DNA of 64,000 nucleotides from Niabella sp. (GCA_027493055.1 JAPUDO010000062.1:1-64000), one strand, 5' to 3'. Shown: positions 45,375-54,228, counted from the stretch's first letter. The notes: generated by a model not told the origin, from the sequence alone. Program-made: numbers and translations.

Positions 45375-46019
45375 ATGCCCATTTTTGCCCTTGATGCATC
45401 AGTTGCTTTTCCTCCGGTACACCTTGCGGAGCCCGATGGGTTACTGGCAATAGGGGGTGACCTGTCTGCAGAAAGATTATTGCTTGCCTATCGTTCCGGT
45501 ATATTCCCGTGGTATAGCGAGCGGCCTATACTCTGGTGGTGCCCCAATCCCCGCTTTGTATTATTTCCGCAGGAGCTGAAAATTGCCAAAAGCCTTAAAC
45601 CTTTGCTGAACAGGGATGCCTTTGAGTTTACTGTTAACAAGGATTTCAACGGGGTAATAACGCATTGTAAAAATGTACCGAGAGCTGGTCAGGATGGCAC
45701 ATGGATCAGCCACGGGATCATTGCGGCTTATAACAGGCTTCACAAGCTGGGTTATGCGCACAGCGCAGAGGTTTGGCAAAACGGTGAGCTGGCGGGCGGC
45801 CTGTATGGCATCAGGCTGGGTAAGGTTTTTTTTGGAGAAAGCATGTTCAGCCTGGTAAGCAATGCCTCTAAATACACTTTTACAAAGTATGTGCAACACC
45901 TTATTACTGAAGGCATACAGCTGATAGACTGCCAGGTGTACACGGAATACCTGGAAAGCCTGGGAGCACGAATGATTGACGGAAAGGAGTTTGATAAGCT
46001 ATTGAAGGAACTTATCTGA
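45375..46019 (+). CDS. aat: Leucyl/phenylalanyl-tRNA-protein transferase
   Basis: The 214-residue product (from the ATG at 45375) carries FPPVHLAEPDGLLAIGGDLS, GIFPWYSERPILWWCPNPR, and GGLYGIRLGKVFFGESMFS, all diagnostic Aat motifs. It transfers Leu or Phe from charged tRNA to N-terminal Lys/Arg of proteins, making N-degrons for ClpS. An upstream in-frame ATG (45315) would overlap clpS and add 20 non-conserved residues, so the later start is preferred. It directly follows clpS, forming an N-degron unit. Confidence 0.94.
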   Translation: MPIFALDASVAFPPVHLAEPDGLLAIGGDLSAERLLLAYRSGIFPWYSERPILWWCPNPRFVLFPQELKIAKSLKPLLNRDAFEFTVNKDFNGVITHCKNVPRAGQDGTWISHGIIAAYNRLHKLGYAHSAEVWQNGELAGGLYGIRLGKVFFGESMFSLVSNASKYTFTKYVQHLITEGIQLIDCQVYTEYLESLGARMIDGKEFDKLLKELI

Positions 46020-46064
46020 TCATGTTTACTACTGTTATGCTAATGAAGAACTGGTGCATTTAAA

Positions 46065-46092
46065 GTGAATAGTGAATGGTCAGTTGTGAACA
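46065..46092. repeat. Heptamer array, left arm of an inverted pair
   Basis: Consecutive 7-mers GTGAATA, GTGAATG, GTCAGTT, GTGAACA in one register. Lies between the convergent aat and esterase genes. Confidence 0.75.
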
Positions 46093-46108
46093 GGTATCCA
46101 AAATTACG

Positions 46109-46150
46109 CACTATTTACTACTGACAGCTCACACTTAACTTAACACTACT
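46109..46150. repeat. Heptamer array, right arm of an inverted pair
   Basis: Consecutive 7-mers CACTATT, TACTACT, GACAGCT, CACACTT, AACTTAA, CACTACT. The reverse complement reads like the left-arm units, so the two arms face each other around a 16-base core. Confidence 0.65.
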
Positions 46151-46191
46151 ATTATTATCTGAGAACCGGTAAGATAACCTATGTACCACAA

Positions 46192-46923
46192 TCAAAACTT
46201 TGTGGACAGTACATTAGGCAGCATATCTCTCCATGTTGGCCAGTCGTGCTTATAATCCGGACCCCAGTTTTGAAAATCGTAGTGAATAGCCTTATTGAAA
46301 AGGGTTTGCGCAAATTCCCCCCCAGCCCGTGGGTCTTCATAAGCCCCGCTTCCGGTTAAAATATGAATGTGCTGGCTGCTCCTTATGGTTTCCAGGATAT
46401 GATGATCCGTAAGATTAGGCATGTAATGCACCGGACTATTGAAGTAAACATTATCATCCATATAACCATCGCTGTAATAAGTAAGGTCATATACACCACT
46501 CATGGCTATAACGCCATTGAGCAGGTCGGGGCGCTTCAAAAACAGGTTCATGCTGTGCAATGCGCCAAAAGATGCGCCACTGATAAAGATGGGCGTTTCC
46601 CCGCTGGTAACATTTTTTATATGTGGGATAACCTCATTATAGATATAGTCATTCCACTGCATGTGCCGGTTTATCTGGTCCCCGGGAGCCATACTTTTGT
46701 TCATCCAGCTTTCATTATTAACGCTGTCTACCGAAAATACCCTGAGCTTTCCTCCATCAATAAAAGGAGCCAGGGAGTCCATCATCTGAAACCGTTCATA
46801 TTCCAGGTAATCTGCGCCGGCGGTTGGCACCAGCAATAATGCAAAACCATAATGGCCATAAGATACAATGGGCATATCTTTATAAAGCGATGGGCTGTAC
46901 CAGCCTGAAATTTCTCTGTTCAT
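46192..46923 (-). CDS. Esterase-family alpha/beta hydrolase
   Basis: The 243-residue product has the alpha/beta-hydrolase pattern of the putative-esterase family: ISGASFGALHS gives the nucleophile elbow (Ser near 146), and late acidic/His residues (HILTGSGAYEDPRAGG and YKHDWPTWRDML with a His near 227) complete a plausible triad. There is no signal peptide, so it is probably cytoplasmic. The substrate is unknown. It stands alone on the minus strand, convergent with aat. Start ATG at 46923. Confidence 0.85.
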   Translation of the reverse strand: MNREISGWYSPSLYKDMPIVSYGHYGFALLLVPTAGADYLEYERFQMMDSLAPFIDGGKLRVFSVDSVNNESWMNKSMAPGDQINRHMQWNDYIYNEVIPHIKNVTSGETPIFISGASFGALHSMNLFLKRPDLLNGVIAMSGVYDLTYYSDGYMDDNVYFNSPVHYMPNLTDHHILETIRSSQHIHILTGSGAYEDPRAGGEFAQTLFNKAIHYDFQNWGPDYKHDWPTWRDMLPNVLSTKF

Positions 46924-46999
46924 GCGTAAAGTTTCTGTAATATAAAAATTTATACGGGACTGATGAAATATGGGTGCAGAAATATTTTTTCCGCAGAGG

Positions 47000-47066
47000 C
47001 CTCACCCCCAACCCTAAGTCCCCTTCTTATTCGCCCAAAGGAAGAAGGAATACAAAGGAGAGGGAG
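47000..47066. repeat. CCTCACCCCC...GGAGAGGG dispersed element
   Basis: The segment has a C-rich left half (CTCACCCCCAACCC, TCCCCTTC) and a purine-rich right half (AAAGGAAGAAGG, AAAGGAGAGGG), which can pair. It resembles the CCCC/GGGG elements in the B12 riboswitch and in metG, though it is more degenerate. The 238-base gap before the methyltransferase gene holds this and a promoter. Confidence 0.5.
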
Positions 47067-47108
47067 TAAACTGCCGAAAAAGTTTTTTGCCCTTACTGCA
47101 GGCTTTTA

Positions 47109-47138
47109 TTGCAGTTGCTCAATATGTAGTTACTTTTG
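47109..47138 (+). promoter_or_regulatory. Promoter for the methyltransferase gene
   Basis: TTG at 47109-47111 and TACTTTTG at 47131-47138 are separated by 19 bases, matching the Bacteroidota TTG-N19-TAnnTTTG pattern. The ATG is 24 bases downstream. Confidence 0.65.
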
Positions 47139-47161
47139 CCTGCTCAACATAAAAAAATAAT

Positions 47162-47941
47162 ATGGCACTGATCCAGACCGCAGAAAGGGTTTCTCATATA
47201 GACGCGTCAGACAACTATGTATTTCAGCGCTCCTTATTTGCCTATGCCGAAGGGGCCAAGCTGGTGCATGGCAAAGTGCTGGAAATAGGCACCGGCAGCG
47301 GCTATGGTATTGAAATGATTGCGTCCAAAGCGGAGCAGTTTGTTACCATAGATAAATTTGAAAATGATAATATTGCCGGACTTGTAAAGGCTGGCAGTAA
47401 CATTGAGTTTTTGAAAATGAGCATTCCCCCGCTTACCGGTATTGCCGATAACAGCTTTGATTTTGTCATTACCTTCCAGGTAATTGAGCATATCAAAAAC
47501 GATAAATTATTTGTACAGGAAATCCATCGCGTATTAAAAAAAGGCGGCAAGCTGATTGTTACAACCCCTAACAAAAAGATGTCGCTTACCCGCAACCCCT
47601 GGCATATCCGCGAGTACCTGGTGCCGGAGCTTAAAGCGCTTTTACTGCAAAGCTTTGAGGAAGTAAGAACTTTGGGCGTTTATGGAGATGACACTGTAAT
47701 GGAGTACTACTGGGCCAATAAAAAAGCCGTAGAAAGAATAACCCGGTTTGATATCCTGAACCTGCAATACAACCTGCCCCGCTGGTGCCTGCAAATACCT
47801 TATGATATTATGAACCGCTGGAACCGCAAAAAAATGCTGAACAGCGATAACGAAATGGTGTCAAAAATCAAGATGACGGACTACTTCCTGGCAGATGCCG
47901 GTAATGATTGCCTGGATCTGTTTTATGTGGCAGAGAAGTAA
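47162..47941 (+). CDS. SAM-dependent methyltransferase (class I)
   Basis: The 259-residue product has the Methyltransf_11 pattern: VLEIGTGSGYGIEMIA (motif I, residues about 40-55), then VTIDKFENDN and FDFVITFQVIEHIKNDKLFVQEIHRVLKKGGKLIVTTPN (motifs IV and V), followed by a helical C-terminal extension of about 100 residues. Substrate unknown. It may act on lipids, polysaccharides or small molecules. It has no signal peptide. Confidence 0.87.
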   Translation: MALIQTAERVSHIDASDNYVFQRSLFAYAEGAKLVHGKVLEIGTGSGYGIEMIASKAEQFVTIDKFENDNIAGLVKAGSNIEFLKMSIPPLTGIADNSFDFVITFQVIEHIKNDKLFVQEIHRVLKKGGKLIVTTPNKKMSLTRNPWHIREYLVPELKALLLQSFEEVRTLGVYGDDTVMEYYWANKKAVERITRFDILNLQYNLPRWCLQIPYDIMNRWNRKKMLNSDNEMVSKIKMTDYFLADAGNDCLDLFYVAEK

Positions 47942-47980
47942 AGATTTGGTAAATTTGAATACACTAAAAAAAATTTAAAG

Positions 47981-48316
47981 ATGAGTGTAGCAGAAATGCA
48001 GCTTGCAGCAATAAAAGAAATCTCCCGGCTGGAAGATGAGAAAATGCTAAAAGAGATTTTAACGTATCTGGCTAACGCATCTTCAGCAGATACCGGAAAG
48101 ATATTAAATCTTTCGCGGCATTATGATAAAGTGAAAGAACAATATGGAGCGGTATTACAAAAGCTGGCAACTCTTGATAGCGAAACAGAAGTAGATAAGA
48201 TACTTAAACATTCGGAACCGCTCCCTAAGAAGACCCAAACTATTGATTTATCTAAAGAGCTTGATTCCATAAGCGAGCGATATAATGAGACATTGAAAAG
48301 ACTGGCTGAAAAATAA
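47981..48316 (+). CDS. Unknown coiled-coil protein, antitoxin-like
   Basis: The 111-residue protein is mostly helical and charged (AIKEISRLEDEKMLKEILTYL, then KVKEQYGAVLQKLATLDSETEVDKIL). The N-terminus resembles small Bacteroidota proteins annotated as antitoxin-like, but there is no obvious toxin gene next to it and no DNA-binding motif. I would treat it as hypothetical. It follows the methyltransferase by 39 bases and converges with the pabB-like gene. Confidence 0.6.
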   Translation: MSVAEMQLAAIKEISRLEDEKMLKEILTYLANASSADTGKILNLSRHYDKVKEQYGAVLQKLATLDSETEVDKILKHSEPLPKKTQTIDLSKELDSISERYNETLKRLAEK

Positions 48317-48326
48317 TACAGAGCAA

Positions 48327-49595
48327 TTAGCTTCCTAATATTTCTTTGATCGCTTTTGCCTTTAACATACACTCTTCCCATTCTTTTTCCGGATCGCTGT
48401 AAACTGTAATGCCACCGCCGGCCTGGAAAGACAGGTACTTTGTAAACTGGTTGTACATAAGGCTCCGGATCACCACATTAAAATCAAAATCACCATCGGG
48501 GTTCAGATAGCCTAAAGCTCCTGAAAAGATACCCCGCCTGCTTTTTTCGTAACGGTCAACCATGTTCATAACGCTTAGTTTGGGAGCACCTGTCATAGAG
48601 CCCATAGGAAACGTAGCATTAATAATGTTCGCGAAACTGGTATCATCCCGCAATACTCCACTAACAGTGGATATCATCTGGTGCACCTGCGGAAAGCTGT
48701 AAATACCAAACAGCTCATCCACCTTCACACTACCTTGTTTACAGATGCGGGAAAGGTCGTTCCGCACCAGGTCAACGATCATTACATTTTCGGCTTTATC
48801 CTTTTCACTTTGCAAAAGCCGGGATTGTTCCTCCGTTAAATTGCTGTCAGCAAACAGATCACGCTTCAACGTGCCTTTAATAGGCTGGCTAATGATGGTA
48901 TGGCCTTGCTTCTTAATAAAGCGCTCGGGGCTGGCGCATAGCAGCCATTTGTCTTCTATCCTGTATAAACCTGAGAACGGGTTGGGCGAGAGATCATTCA
49001 GTTTCTCAAACAGCAGCAACGGGTTGGCCTCAACATGCTTTGCAAAAAATTCCTGGCAAAAATTTATTTCGTAGCAATCGCCTCTTTGTATATGGCCTTT
49101 AAGCTGGTTGATGACAGTTATATACTCATCATGACCGATCCTGTTCTCAACAACCATAACAGCATCGGGCTCCGTTTTCCTTTGCCCGGGTATCTGTTGC
49201 TGAACAGCCTTAAAAACCGCTTCAGGATCATCTGCTATAATTTCCAGGGCACCGGCTTTAACACTTAACACTATTTCAGGTTCAAAGAAAAACAGGTCCG
49301 GGAAAAGCAACAGGTCTTCTTTTATTGAATAGCGGATCTTTTCCGAAGTAGCCAGCTCATATCCCAAATGCCCGAACAGCCAGGATCTTTTCTCATCAAT
49401 AAACTTTTGAAATTCCTTTAAAGCATCTTCCGAAGAAGAAGTGTAAAGGCGCGCCACACCCGCCCCAATCAACATTTCATTATCGCTGTCATACTGGTTG
49501 CTGTCTAGAAAGCAAAAAGTGCTGAACTGTTTTAGCCAATTCAACACTTTCTGTTTAAAAACATTTATATCGCTTATTGCAAATTTGCTCTGCAA
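48327..49595 (-). CDS. pabB: Aminodeoxychorismate synthase component I-like (chorismate-binding)
   Basis: The 422-residue product has the chorismate-binding domain in the C-terminal two thirds: RGDCYEINFCQEF, SPERFIKKQG, PIKGTLKR, EKDKAENVMIVDLVRNDLSR, and FPMGSMTGAPKLSVMNMVDRYE, typical of TrpE/PabB-family enzymes. PabB is the likeliest because the N-terminal lobe is short and no TrpG/TrpE cluster is nearby; TrpE-like is possible. The start is a TTG (49595) immediately after an in-frame stop; there is no ATG upstream. It supplies 4-amino-4-deoxychorismate for folate. Confidence 0.82.
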   Translation of the reverse strand: MQSKFAISDINVFKQKVLNWLKQFSTFCFLDSNQYDSDNEMLIGAGVARLYTSSSEDALKEFQKFIDEKRSWLFGHLGYELATSEKIRYSIKEDLLLFPDLFFFEPEIVLSVKAGALEIIADDPEAVFKAVQQQIPGQRKTEPDAVMVVENRIGHDEYITVINQLKGHIQRGDCYEINFCQEFFAKHVEANPLLLFEKLNDLSPNPFSGLYRIEDKWLLCASPERFIKKQGHTIISQPIKGTLKRDLFADSNLTEEQSRLLQSEKDKAENVMIVDLVRNDLSRICKQGSVKVDELFGIYSFPQVHQMISTVSGVLRDDTSFANIINATFPMGSMTGAPKLSVMNMVDRYEKSRRGIFSGALGYLNPDGDFDFNVVIRSLMYNQFTKYLSFQAGGGITVYSDPEKEWEECMLKAKAIKEILGS

Positions 49596-49617
49596 AAGGT
49601 GCTAAAAAATAATAGGA

Positions 49618-49953
49618 TTAAAAATCATCATCATCGTCATCATCAAAATCATCCTTTCCCCCGCCAAACAGGTCCTTGAACTCATCATCTACCTTAAAAT
49701 CATCATCGTCATCATCATAAGACTTTTTGCGGCCGCCAGCTTTGCTTTTCGACTTGGGCAGATCAAACTCCTCAAAGTCTTTATCCCAGTCCTCCTCTTC
49801 TTCAGCTTTCTCCCAATCGTCTTCTACCTCTTCGATGTCATCATCTTCATCGTCAGAGGGTTCGTCCTTTTTTGATTTAGACACTTTTTTTACCGGCTTT
49901 TCCTCATCAAAAGCCTCTTTTTCACTCGATTTTGATTTATTTGATTTTGCCAT
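49618..49953 (-). CDS. Asp/Glu/Lys-rich acidic protein
   Basis: The 111-residue product is extremely acidic, with a Lys/Ser-rich N-terminal quarter and Asp/Glu-rich remainder, ending in a run of Asp (FDDDDDDDF). It has no signal peptide, membrane span or known domain. Similar low-complexity proteins are seen near purA in related Bacteroidota, but I know no function. It may be intrinsically disordered. It lies between pabB and purA on the same strand. Confidence 0.65.
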   Translation of the reverse strand: MAKSNKSKSSEKEAFDEEKPVKKVSKSKKDEPSDDEDDDIEEVEDDWEKAEEEEDWDKDFEEFDLPKSKSKAGGRKKSYDDDDDDFKVDDEFKDLFGGGKDDFDDDDDDDF

Positions 49954-50034
49954 ATCTAATAAATTATACTGTAAATTTTAGCCGAACTTTTTAAACCGCC
50001 AAATTTTTAAAAATAATTTTTTTTCACGAAAAAA

Positions 50035-51297
50035 TTACGCCACAATTAACTGATCCCTTTCAGGGCCGTTAGAGATAAAATCAACATTTACACCCAGGTA
50101 GCCATTAATGAAATCAATGTACGATTTTGCTTTACCAGGCAGGGCTTCATAAGATTTCACCCGGGTAATATCTGTATTCCAGCCTTCAAATTTCCGGTAA
50201 ACAGGAACGTAGTGATCCAGGTCCAAACGCAGCGGAATTTCTGTAAGCTCCTGCCCTTCCTTGCTATATGCAACGCAAACATTCAGCTCTTCAAAGCTGT
50301 CCAGCACATCTGCTTTGGTCATCACTATCCTGGTTACGCCGTTTATGAGGCAGGCAAAATTTAAAGCCACCAGGTCAATCCATCCGCAGCGACGCGGCCG
50401 GCCGGTGGTGGCACCGTACTCATTCCCTACATCGCGAAGCCTTTGTCCATCAACATTTTCAAGCTCGGTAGGGAAAGGCCCGCTGCCTACACGCGTACAG
50501 TAAGCCTTGGTAATGCCAATCACATCTTTTATATGCTGGGGAGCAATACCCAGCCCGCTGCAAACGCCGGCAGATATAGTATTGGACGATGTTACAAACG
50601 GGAACGTACCAAAGTCAATATCCAGCATGCTTCCCTGGGCGCCTTCGGCCAGTACCTTTTTACCTTCTTTGATCAGCTTATTAATGAAATATTCACCATT
50701 GACAATGTTTAATTCTTTTAAAAACTCTACCGCTTCAAAAAATTCTTTTTCATCAGCAGTTATGTCATCGGTAAAATGATAAGTGCTGAGCATCACCTGA
50801 TGTTTCTGCTTTAGCTGCTCGTAAAGCTCTTTAAAATTATCCATCAGCAAATCGCCCACCCGAAGTGCATTTCTGCCGGTTTTATCCATGTAAGCAGGGC
50901 CAATACCTTTTAATGTGGACCCAATCTTACCTTTACCCTTTGCCTGCTCCGAGGCTTTATCTAAGGCGCGGTGCGTAGGTACAATGATGTTGGTACGCTC
51001 CGAAATGAACAGGTTCTTTTTAAGGTCAATGCCAAATTCGGCAACTTTCTCGCATTCTTTTCTTAAAGTAATGGGGTCAAGCACCACACCATTACCGATA
51101 ATATTAATTTTCCCCTCGTGAAAAATACCAGATGGTATTTGGTGCAATACCAGTTTTTTGCCGTCTTTATAAAGTGTATGACCGGCATTGGGGCCACCCT
51201 GGAAGCGGGCTATAACATCATAGTCCTTGGCAAAGTAGTCCACAATTTTACCCTTGCCTTCATCACCCCACTGAAGCCCTAAAATAACATCTACCAT
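50035..51297 (-). CDS. purA: Adenylosuccinate synthase
   Basis: The 420-residue enzyme catalyses GTP-dependent conversion of IMP and Asp to adenylosuccinate. GLQWGDEGKGKIVD at about 7-20 is the GTP-binding P-loop, followed by GGPNAGHT near 36-43, the family signature QGSMLDIDFGTFPFVTSSNT near 225, and ATTGRPRRCGWIDL near 300. Length 420 is normal. It is encoded between the acidic protein and the RelA/SpoT gene, all on the minus strand. A short heptamer array lies just upstream (51349-51376). Confidence 0.97.
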   Translation of the reverse strand: MVDVILGLQWGDEGKGKIVDYFAKDYDVIARFQGGPNAGHTLYKDGKKLVLHQIPSGIFHEGKINIIGNGVVLDPITLRKECEKVAEFGIDLKKNLFISERTNIIVPTHRALDKASEQAKGKGKIGSTLKGIGPAYMDKTGRNALRVGDLLMDNFKELYEQLKQKHQVMLSTYHFTDDITADEKEFFEAVEFLKELNIVNGEYFINKLIKEGKKVLAEGAQGSMLDIDFGTFPFVTSSNTISAGVCSGLGIAPQHIKDVIGITKAYCTRVGSGPFPTELENVDGQRLRDVGNEYGATTGRPRRCGWIDLVALNFACLINGVTRIVMTKADVLDSFEELNVCVAYSKEGQELTEIPLRLDLDHYVPVYRKFEGWNTDITRVKSYEALPGKAKSYIDFINGYLGVNVDFISNGPERDQLIVA

Positions 51298-51348
51298 CTA
51301 TTAAGTTTTTGGTTAAAAAAATGAAGTGCAAAAATAGGGGCTTTTTTA

Positions 51349-51376
51349 TGTACGTTGTATGATGTATGTTGTGTGG
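51349..51376. repeat. Heptamer array upstream of purA
   Basis: Four consecutive 7-mers TGTACGT, TGTATGA, TGTATGT, TGTGTGG in one register. It lies in the 150-base gap between purA and the RelA/SpoT gene. Confidence 0.7.
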
Positions 51377-51447
51377 AGCGCAATAGTGTATAAATTTTTC
51401 TGAAAACACGTATCCTGCATTTTACTCCATATAAAGGAGGCGCCCCT

Positions 51448-53700
51448 TTATTTCGGCAAATCTTCTGTATCATACCTTTCCACGGTTTCTACCCCATCCA
51501 GTTTCAGAACGCGTTCTACCAGCTCGTCCAGCTCCTCTTTATCATGCACAAAAACCTTTATATTACCTTCAAATACTCCTTCAGTAGCTTCTATGGTAAG
51601 TGCTGCAATATTTATTTTAAGCTCACCCGAAATAAGGTTGGTGATCCTGCTTACCATGCCTACATCATCAATTCCCAAAATCTTAATACCGGTAAGGAAA
51701 GAGATCTCCTTGTTTTTAGCCCACTTGGTTTTTACGATCCGGTGCCCGTAATTGGCCATCAGCTTGGCAGCATTGGGGCAATTGGTACGATGTATGGTAA
51801 GCCCTTTACCGGTAGTGATAAAACCAAATACATCATCGCCGGGAATAGGTTTGCAGCAATGGGCCAGGTGGTACATTATTCTATCGCTGCTTTCTCCAAA
51901 AATAATCAGCTCGGCATCTTTGGCAGGTACGGGGTGGTGCGCCGGGGCCGTTATGATCTCGGACTTCTGCTCTGCAGCTTTTACAGGAGAAGGAGCTTCC
52001 AGCCTGTCCCCAAAAACCTTAAACTCTTTAAGCTCCTTAAGATCTATATTTTTAATAGCGATCTGGTAGAACAGGTCCAGGTTGGAATTGAGTTTATAAT
52101 ATTGTGCGATGGCTTCAATATTACCCTGGTACATGGTTACCCCCATGCCTTCCAGTTTACGCATTAGCGTGTATTTGCCTTCATCTGCTACTTTCTTCTT
52201 TTCTTCCTTCAGGGCGTCCTTAACCTTGTTTTTGGCTTTAGGCGTAATAACAAATTTAAGCCAGTCCTCCGATGGGGTTTGCTTGTTACTGGTAATAATT
52301 TCTATCTGATCCCCGCTGCTTAGCTTATGGCTCAGCGGTACCAGCTTATGGTTTACCTTGGCGCCAATAGTCTTGGCACCAATGGCCGAGTGAATAGCAA
52401 AAGCGAAATCCAGGGTGCTGCTGCCGGCCGGCAACATTTTAATATCGCCTTTAGGCGTGTACACATAAATTTCCTCGGTTAAAAAGCTGGTTTTAAAATC
52501 CTGTAAAAAGCTCACACTGTCAGGATCATCATTATTAAGCGTTTCACGTATCTGCTGAAACCATTTGTCAAAGCGGTTTTCAGCGGCTGTGCCCTCTTTA
52601 TACTTCCAGTGCGCAGCAAGCCCTTTTTCTGCAATTTCATTCATCCGCCTGGTGCGGATCTGTACTTCTACCCATTTACCGCGCGGTCCCATTACGGTTG
52701 TATGCAACGCTTCGTATCCATTAGCTTTAGGATTGCTTACCCAATCGCGCAGGCGTTCAATAGAAGGGGTATATTCATCTGTGATCAGGGAATACACTTT
52801 CCAGCATTCTTCCTTTTCTTTTTCGGGCAAACTGTCCAAAATGATCCTGATGGCAAAAAGATCGTACACCTCCTCAAAGGCTACCTGCTTTTTTTTCATC
52901 TTATTCCAGATAGAATGGATGTTTTTGGGGCGCCCGTATATTTCAAAATTGAAGTTATTTTTTTCCAGCTTTTCCCGGATAGGCTTGATAAATTCGTTGA
53001 TGTAACGTGTTCTTTCCCTTTTTGAGTCTGCAAGGCGCCGGGCAATATCTTTATAAATATCCGGCTCCAGGTATTTCATGGCCAGGTCTTCAAACTCAGT
53101 CTTTATAGCATACAGCCCCATGCGGTGCGCCAGGGGCGCAAATATGTACATGGTTTCGGATGATATTTTCAGCTGTTTCTCCCGCTTCATGCTGTCCAGC
53201 GTACGCATATTATTTAAGCGGTCCGCCAGTTTTATCAAAATCACCCTGGGGTCATCTGTAAGCGTAAGCAGTATCTTTTTGAAATTGTCAGCCTGCTGGG
53301 AAGCGGTAGTGTCAATAACATTGGAAATCTTTGTCAGCCCATCCACAATTCTTGATATCTCCTCTCCAAACTCCTTTTCTATGTCCTGTAACGTAACATC
53401 GGTATCTTCAACCGTGTCATGCAGCAGGGCACAAATAGTGGAGCGCACCCCCAGCCCTATTTCTTCCACGCAAATTTTAGCAACGGCAATGGGGTGTAAA
53501 ATATAAGGTTCGCCACTTTTGCGCCTCATGCTGCTGTGCGCCTCTGCAGCCATTTCAAAAGCGGCCCGTATCAGATCTTTATCACCCGGCTTCAGCTTGT
53601 CTTTCAAAAGCCTCATGAGAGCGCGGTACTCCCTTACTATCAGCTTTTTCTCCTCATCCTCGTTTAAATTATATTTGGGTTTTTGCTCTATAGTCTTCAT
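51448..53700 (-). CDS. Bifunctional (p)ppGpp synthetase/hydrolase (RelA/SpoT family)
   Basis: The 750-residue enzyme has an N-terminal HD hydrolase domain (HDTVEDTD near 93-100), a synthetase domain (about 250-365, YDLFAIRIILD and GYEALHTTVMGP), a TGS domain (EEIYVYTPKGDIKMLP near 415), an alpha-helical/zinc-finger-like region (CCKPIPGDDVFGFITTGKGLTIHRTNCPN) and a C-terminal ACT domain (about 675-745). Having both catalytic domains makes it a Rel/SpoT-type enzyme that adjusts (p)ppGpp in starvation. The 364-base region upstream (53701-54064) is AT-rich and holds only the tRNA promoter. Confidence 0.94.
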   Translation of the reverse strand: MKTIEQKPKYNLNEDEEKKLIVREYRALMRLLKDKLKPGDKDLIRAAFEMAAEAHSSMRRKSGEPYILHPIAVAKICVEEIGLGVRSTICALLHDTVEDTDVTLQDIEKEFGEEISRIVDGLTKISNVIDTTASQQADNFKKILLTLTDDPRVILIKLADRLNNMRTLDSMKREKQLKISSETMYIFAPLAHRMGLYAIKTEFEDLAMKYLEPDIYKDIARRLADSKRERTRYINEFIKPIREKLEKNNFNFEIYGRPKNIHSIWNKMKKKQVAFEEVYDLFAIRIILDSLPEKEKEECWKVYSLITDEYTPSIERLRDWVSNPKANGYEALHTTVMGPRGKWVEVQIRTRRMNEIAEKGLAAHWKYKEGTAAENRFDKWFQQIRETLNNDDPDSVSFLQDFKTSFLTEEIYVYTPKGDIKMLPAGSSTLDFAFAIHSAIGAKTIGAKVNHKLVPLSHKLSSGDQIEIITSNKQTPSEDWLKFVITPKAKNKVKDALKEEKKKVADEGKYTLMRKLEGMGVTMYQGNIEAIAQYYKLNSNLDLFYQIAIKNIDLKELKEFKVFGDRLEAPSPVKAAEQKSEIITAPAHHPVPAKDAELIIFGESSDRIMYHLAHCCKPIPGDDVFGFITTGKGLTIHRTNCPNAAKLMANYGHRIVKTKWAKNKEISFLTGIKILGIDDVGMVSRITNLISGELKINIAALTIEATEGVFEGNIKVFVHDKEELDELVERVLKLDGVETVERYDTEDLPK

Positions 53701-53996
53701 TATCAGCTTTCTTCGTCTATTGTAATCAGGATATTTTAGTAATATGTGCCTTTTAAACCATTTCTAACTGAAATATAAAAAAAATACTTGTTAAACTACA
53801 ATAAAAATAGTTGAACACTAATATAAATTTGAAAAATGAATAAATATTTCGCGGTTTAGCCTGCGCCAAGGAATGTAACAGCAACAGGGGAGCTTTCATC
53901 AAAAAATACAATGAAAAATTTTTTATCTCCTTAATTTAAAGCGCCAAAGCCCTGTCCTTTAAAATTCCGCAGACCTCTTAAATGCAATTTTAAAAG

Positions 53997-54026
53997 TTGC
54001 AATATTAAAGAAAAGCCTTACTTTTG
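53997..54026 (+). promoter_or_regulatory. Promoter for tRNA-Leu
   Basis: TTG at 53997-53999 and TACTTTTG at 54019-54026 are separated by 19 bases, the best Bacteroidota -33/-7 match in the window. The tRNA 5' end is 39 bases downstream, leaving room for a short 5' leader. Confidence 0.75.
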
Positions 54027-54064
54027 CAGCCCTTCCGGTGAAAATCGGAGTTCAGTTCTTTTAT

Positions 54065-54146
54065 CCGGATGTGGTGAAATTGGTAGACACGTCAGACTTA
54101 GGATCTGATGCCGCAAGGTGTGGGGGTTCGAGTCCCTTCATCCGGA
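54065..54146 (+). tRNA. tRNA-Leu (anticodon UAG)
   Basis: The 82-nt sequence folds into a cloverleaf: acceptor stem CCGGATG pairs with CATCCGG, discriminator A, D-arm with GGTAGAC, anticodon stem TCAGA/TCTGA around loop CTTAGGA giving anticodon TAG (UAG), a long variable arm (TGCCGCAAGGTG region) as expected for leucine, and a T-loop TTCGAGT. The CCA is not encoded. It reads CUA codons. Trigger factor follows after 90 bases with no terminator between. Confidence 0.95.
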
Positions 54147-54153
54147 CTAAATA

Positions 54154-54228
54154 GTTGATAGGTTTAAAAGTTGACAAGGTATTTGTCTTGTGGATACTTA
54201 TCAACCTGTCAACTTGTTAACTTTTCAA
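54154..54228. repeat. Inverted octamer arrays between tRNA-Leu and tig
   Basis: The left part has 8-mers GTTGATAG, GTTTAAAA, GTTGACAA and the right part CTTATCAA, CCTGTCAA, CTTGTTAA, CTTTTCAA. The right arm in reverse complement reads TTGAAAAG, TTAACAAG, TTGACAGG, TTGATAAG, matching the left units. The two arms can fold as a stem whose 3' end is 8 bases before the trigger factor start. Confidence 0.75.

Noticed and set aside
47981..48316. Toxin-antitoxin module
   Set aside because: Only one antitoxin-like helical protein is present; no toxin gene is next to it.
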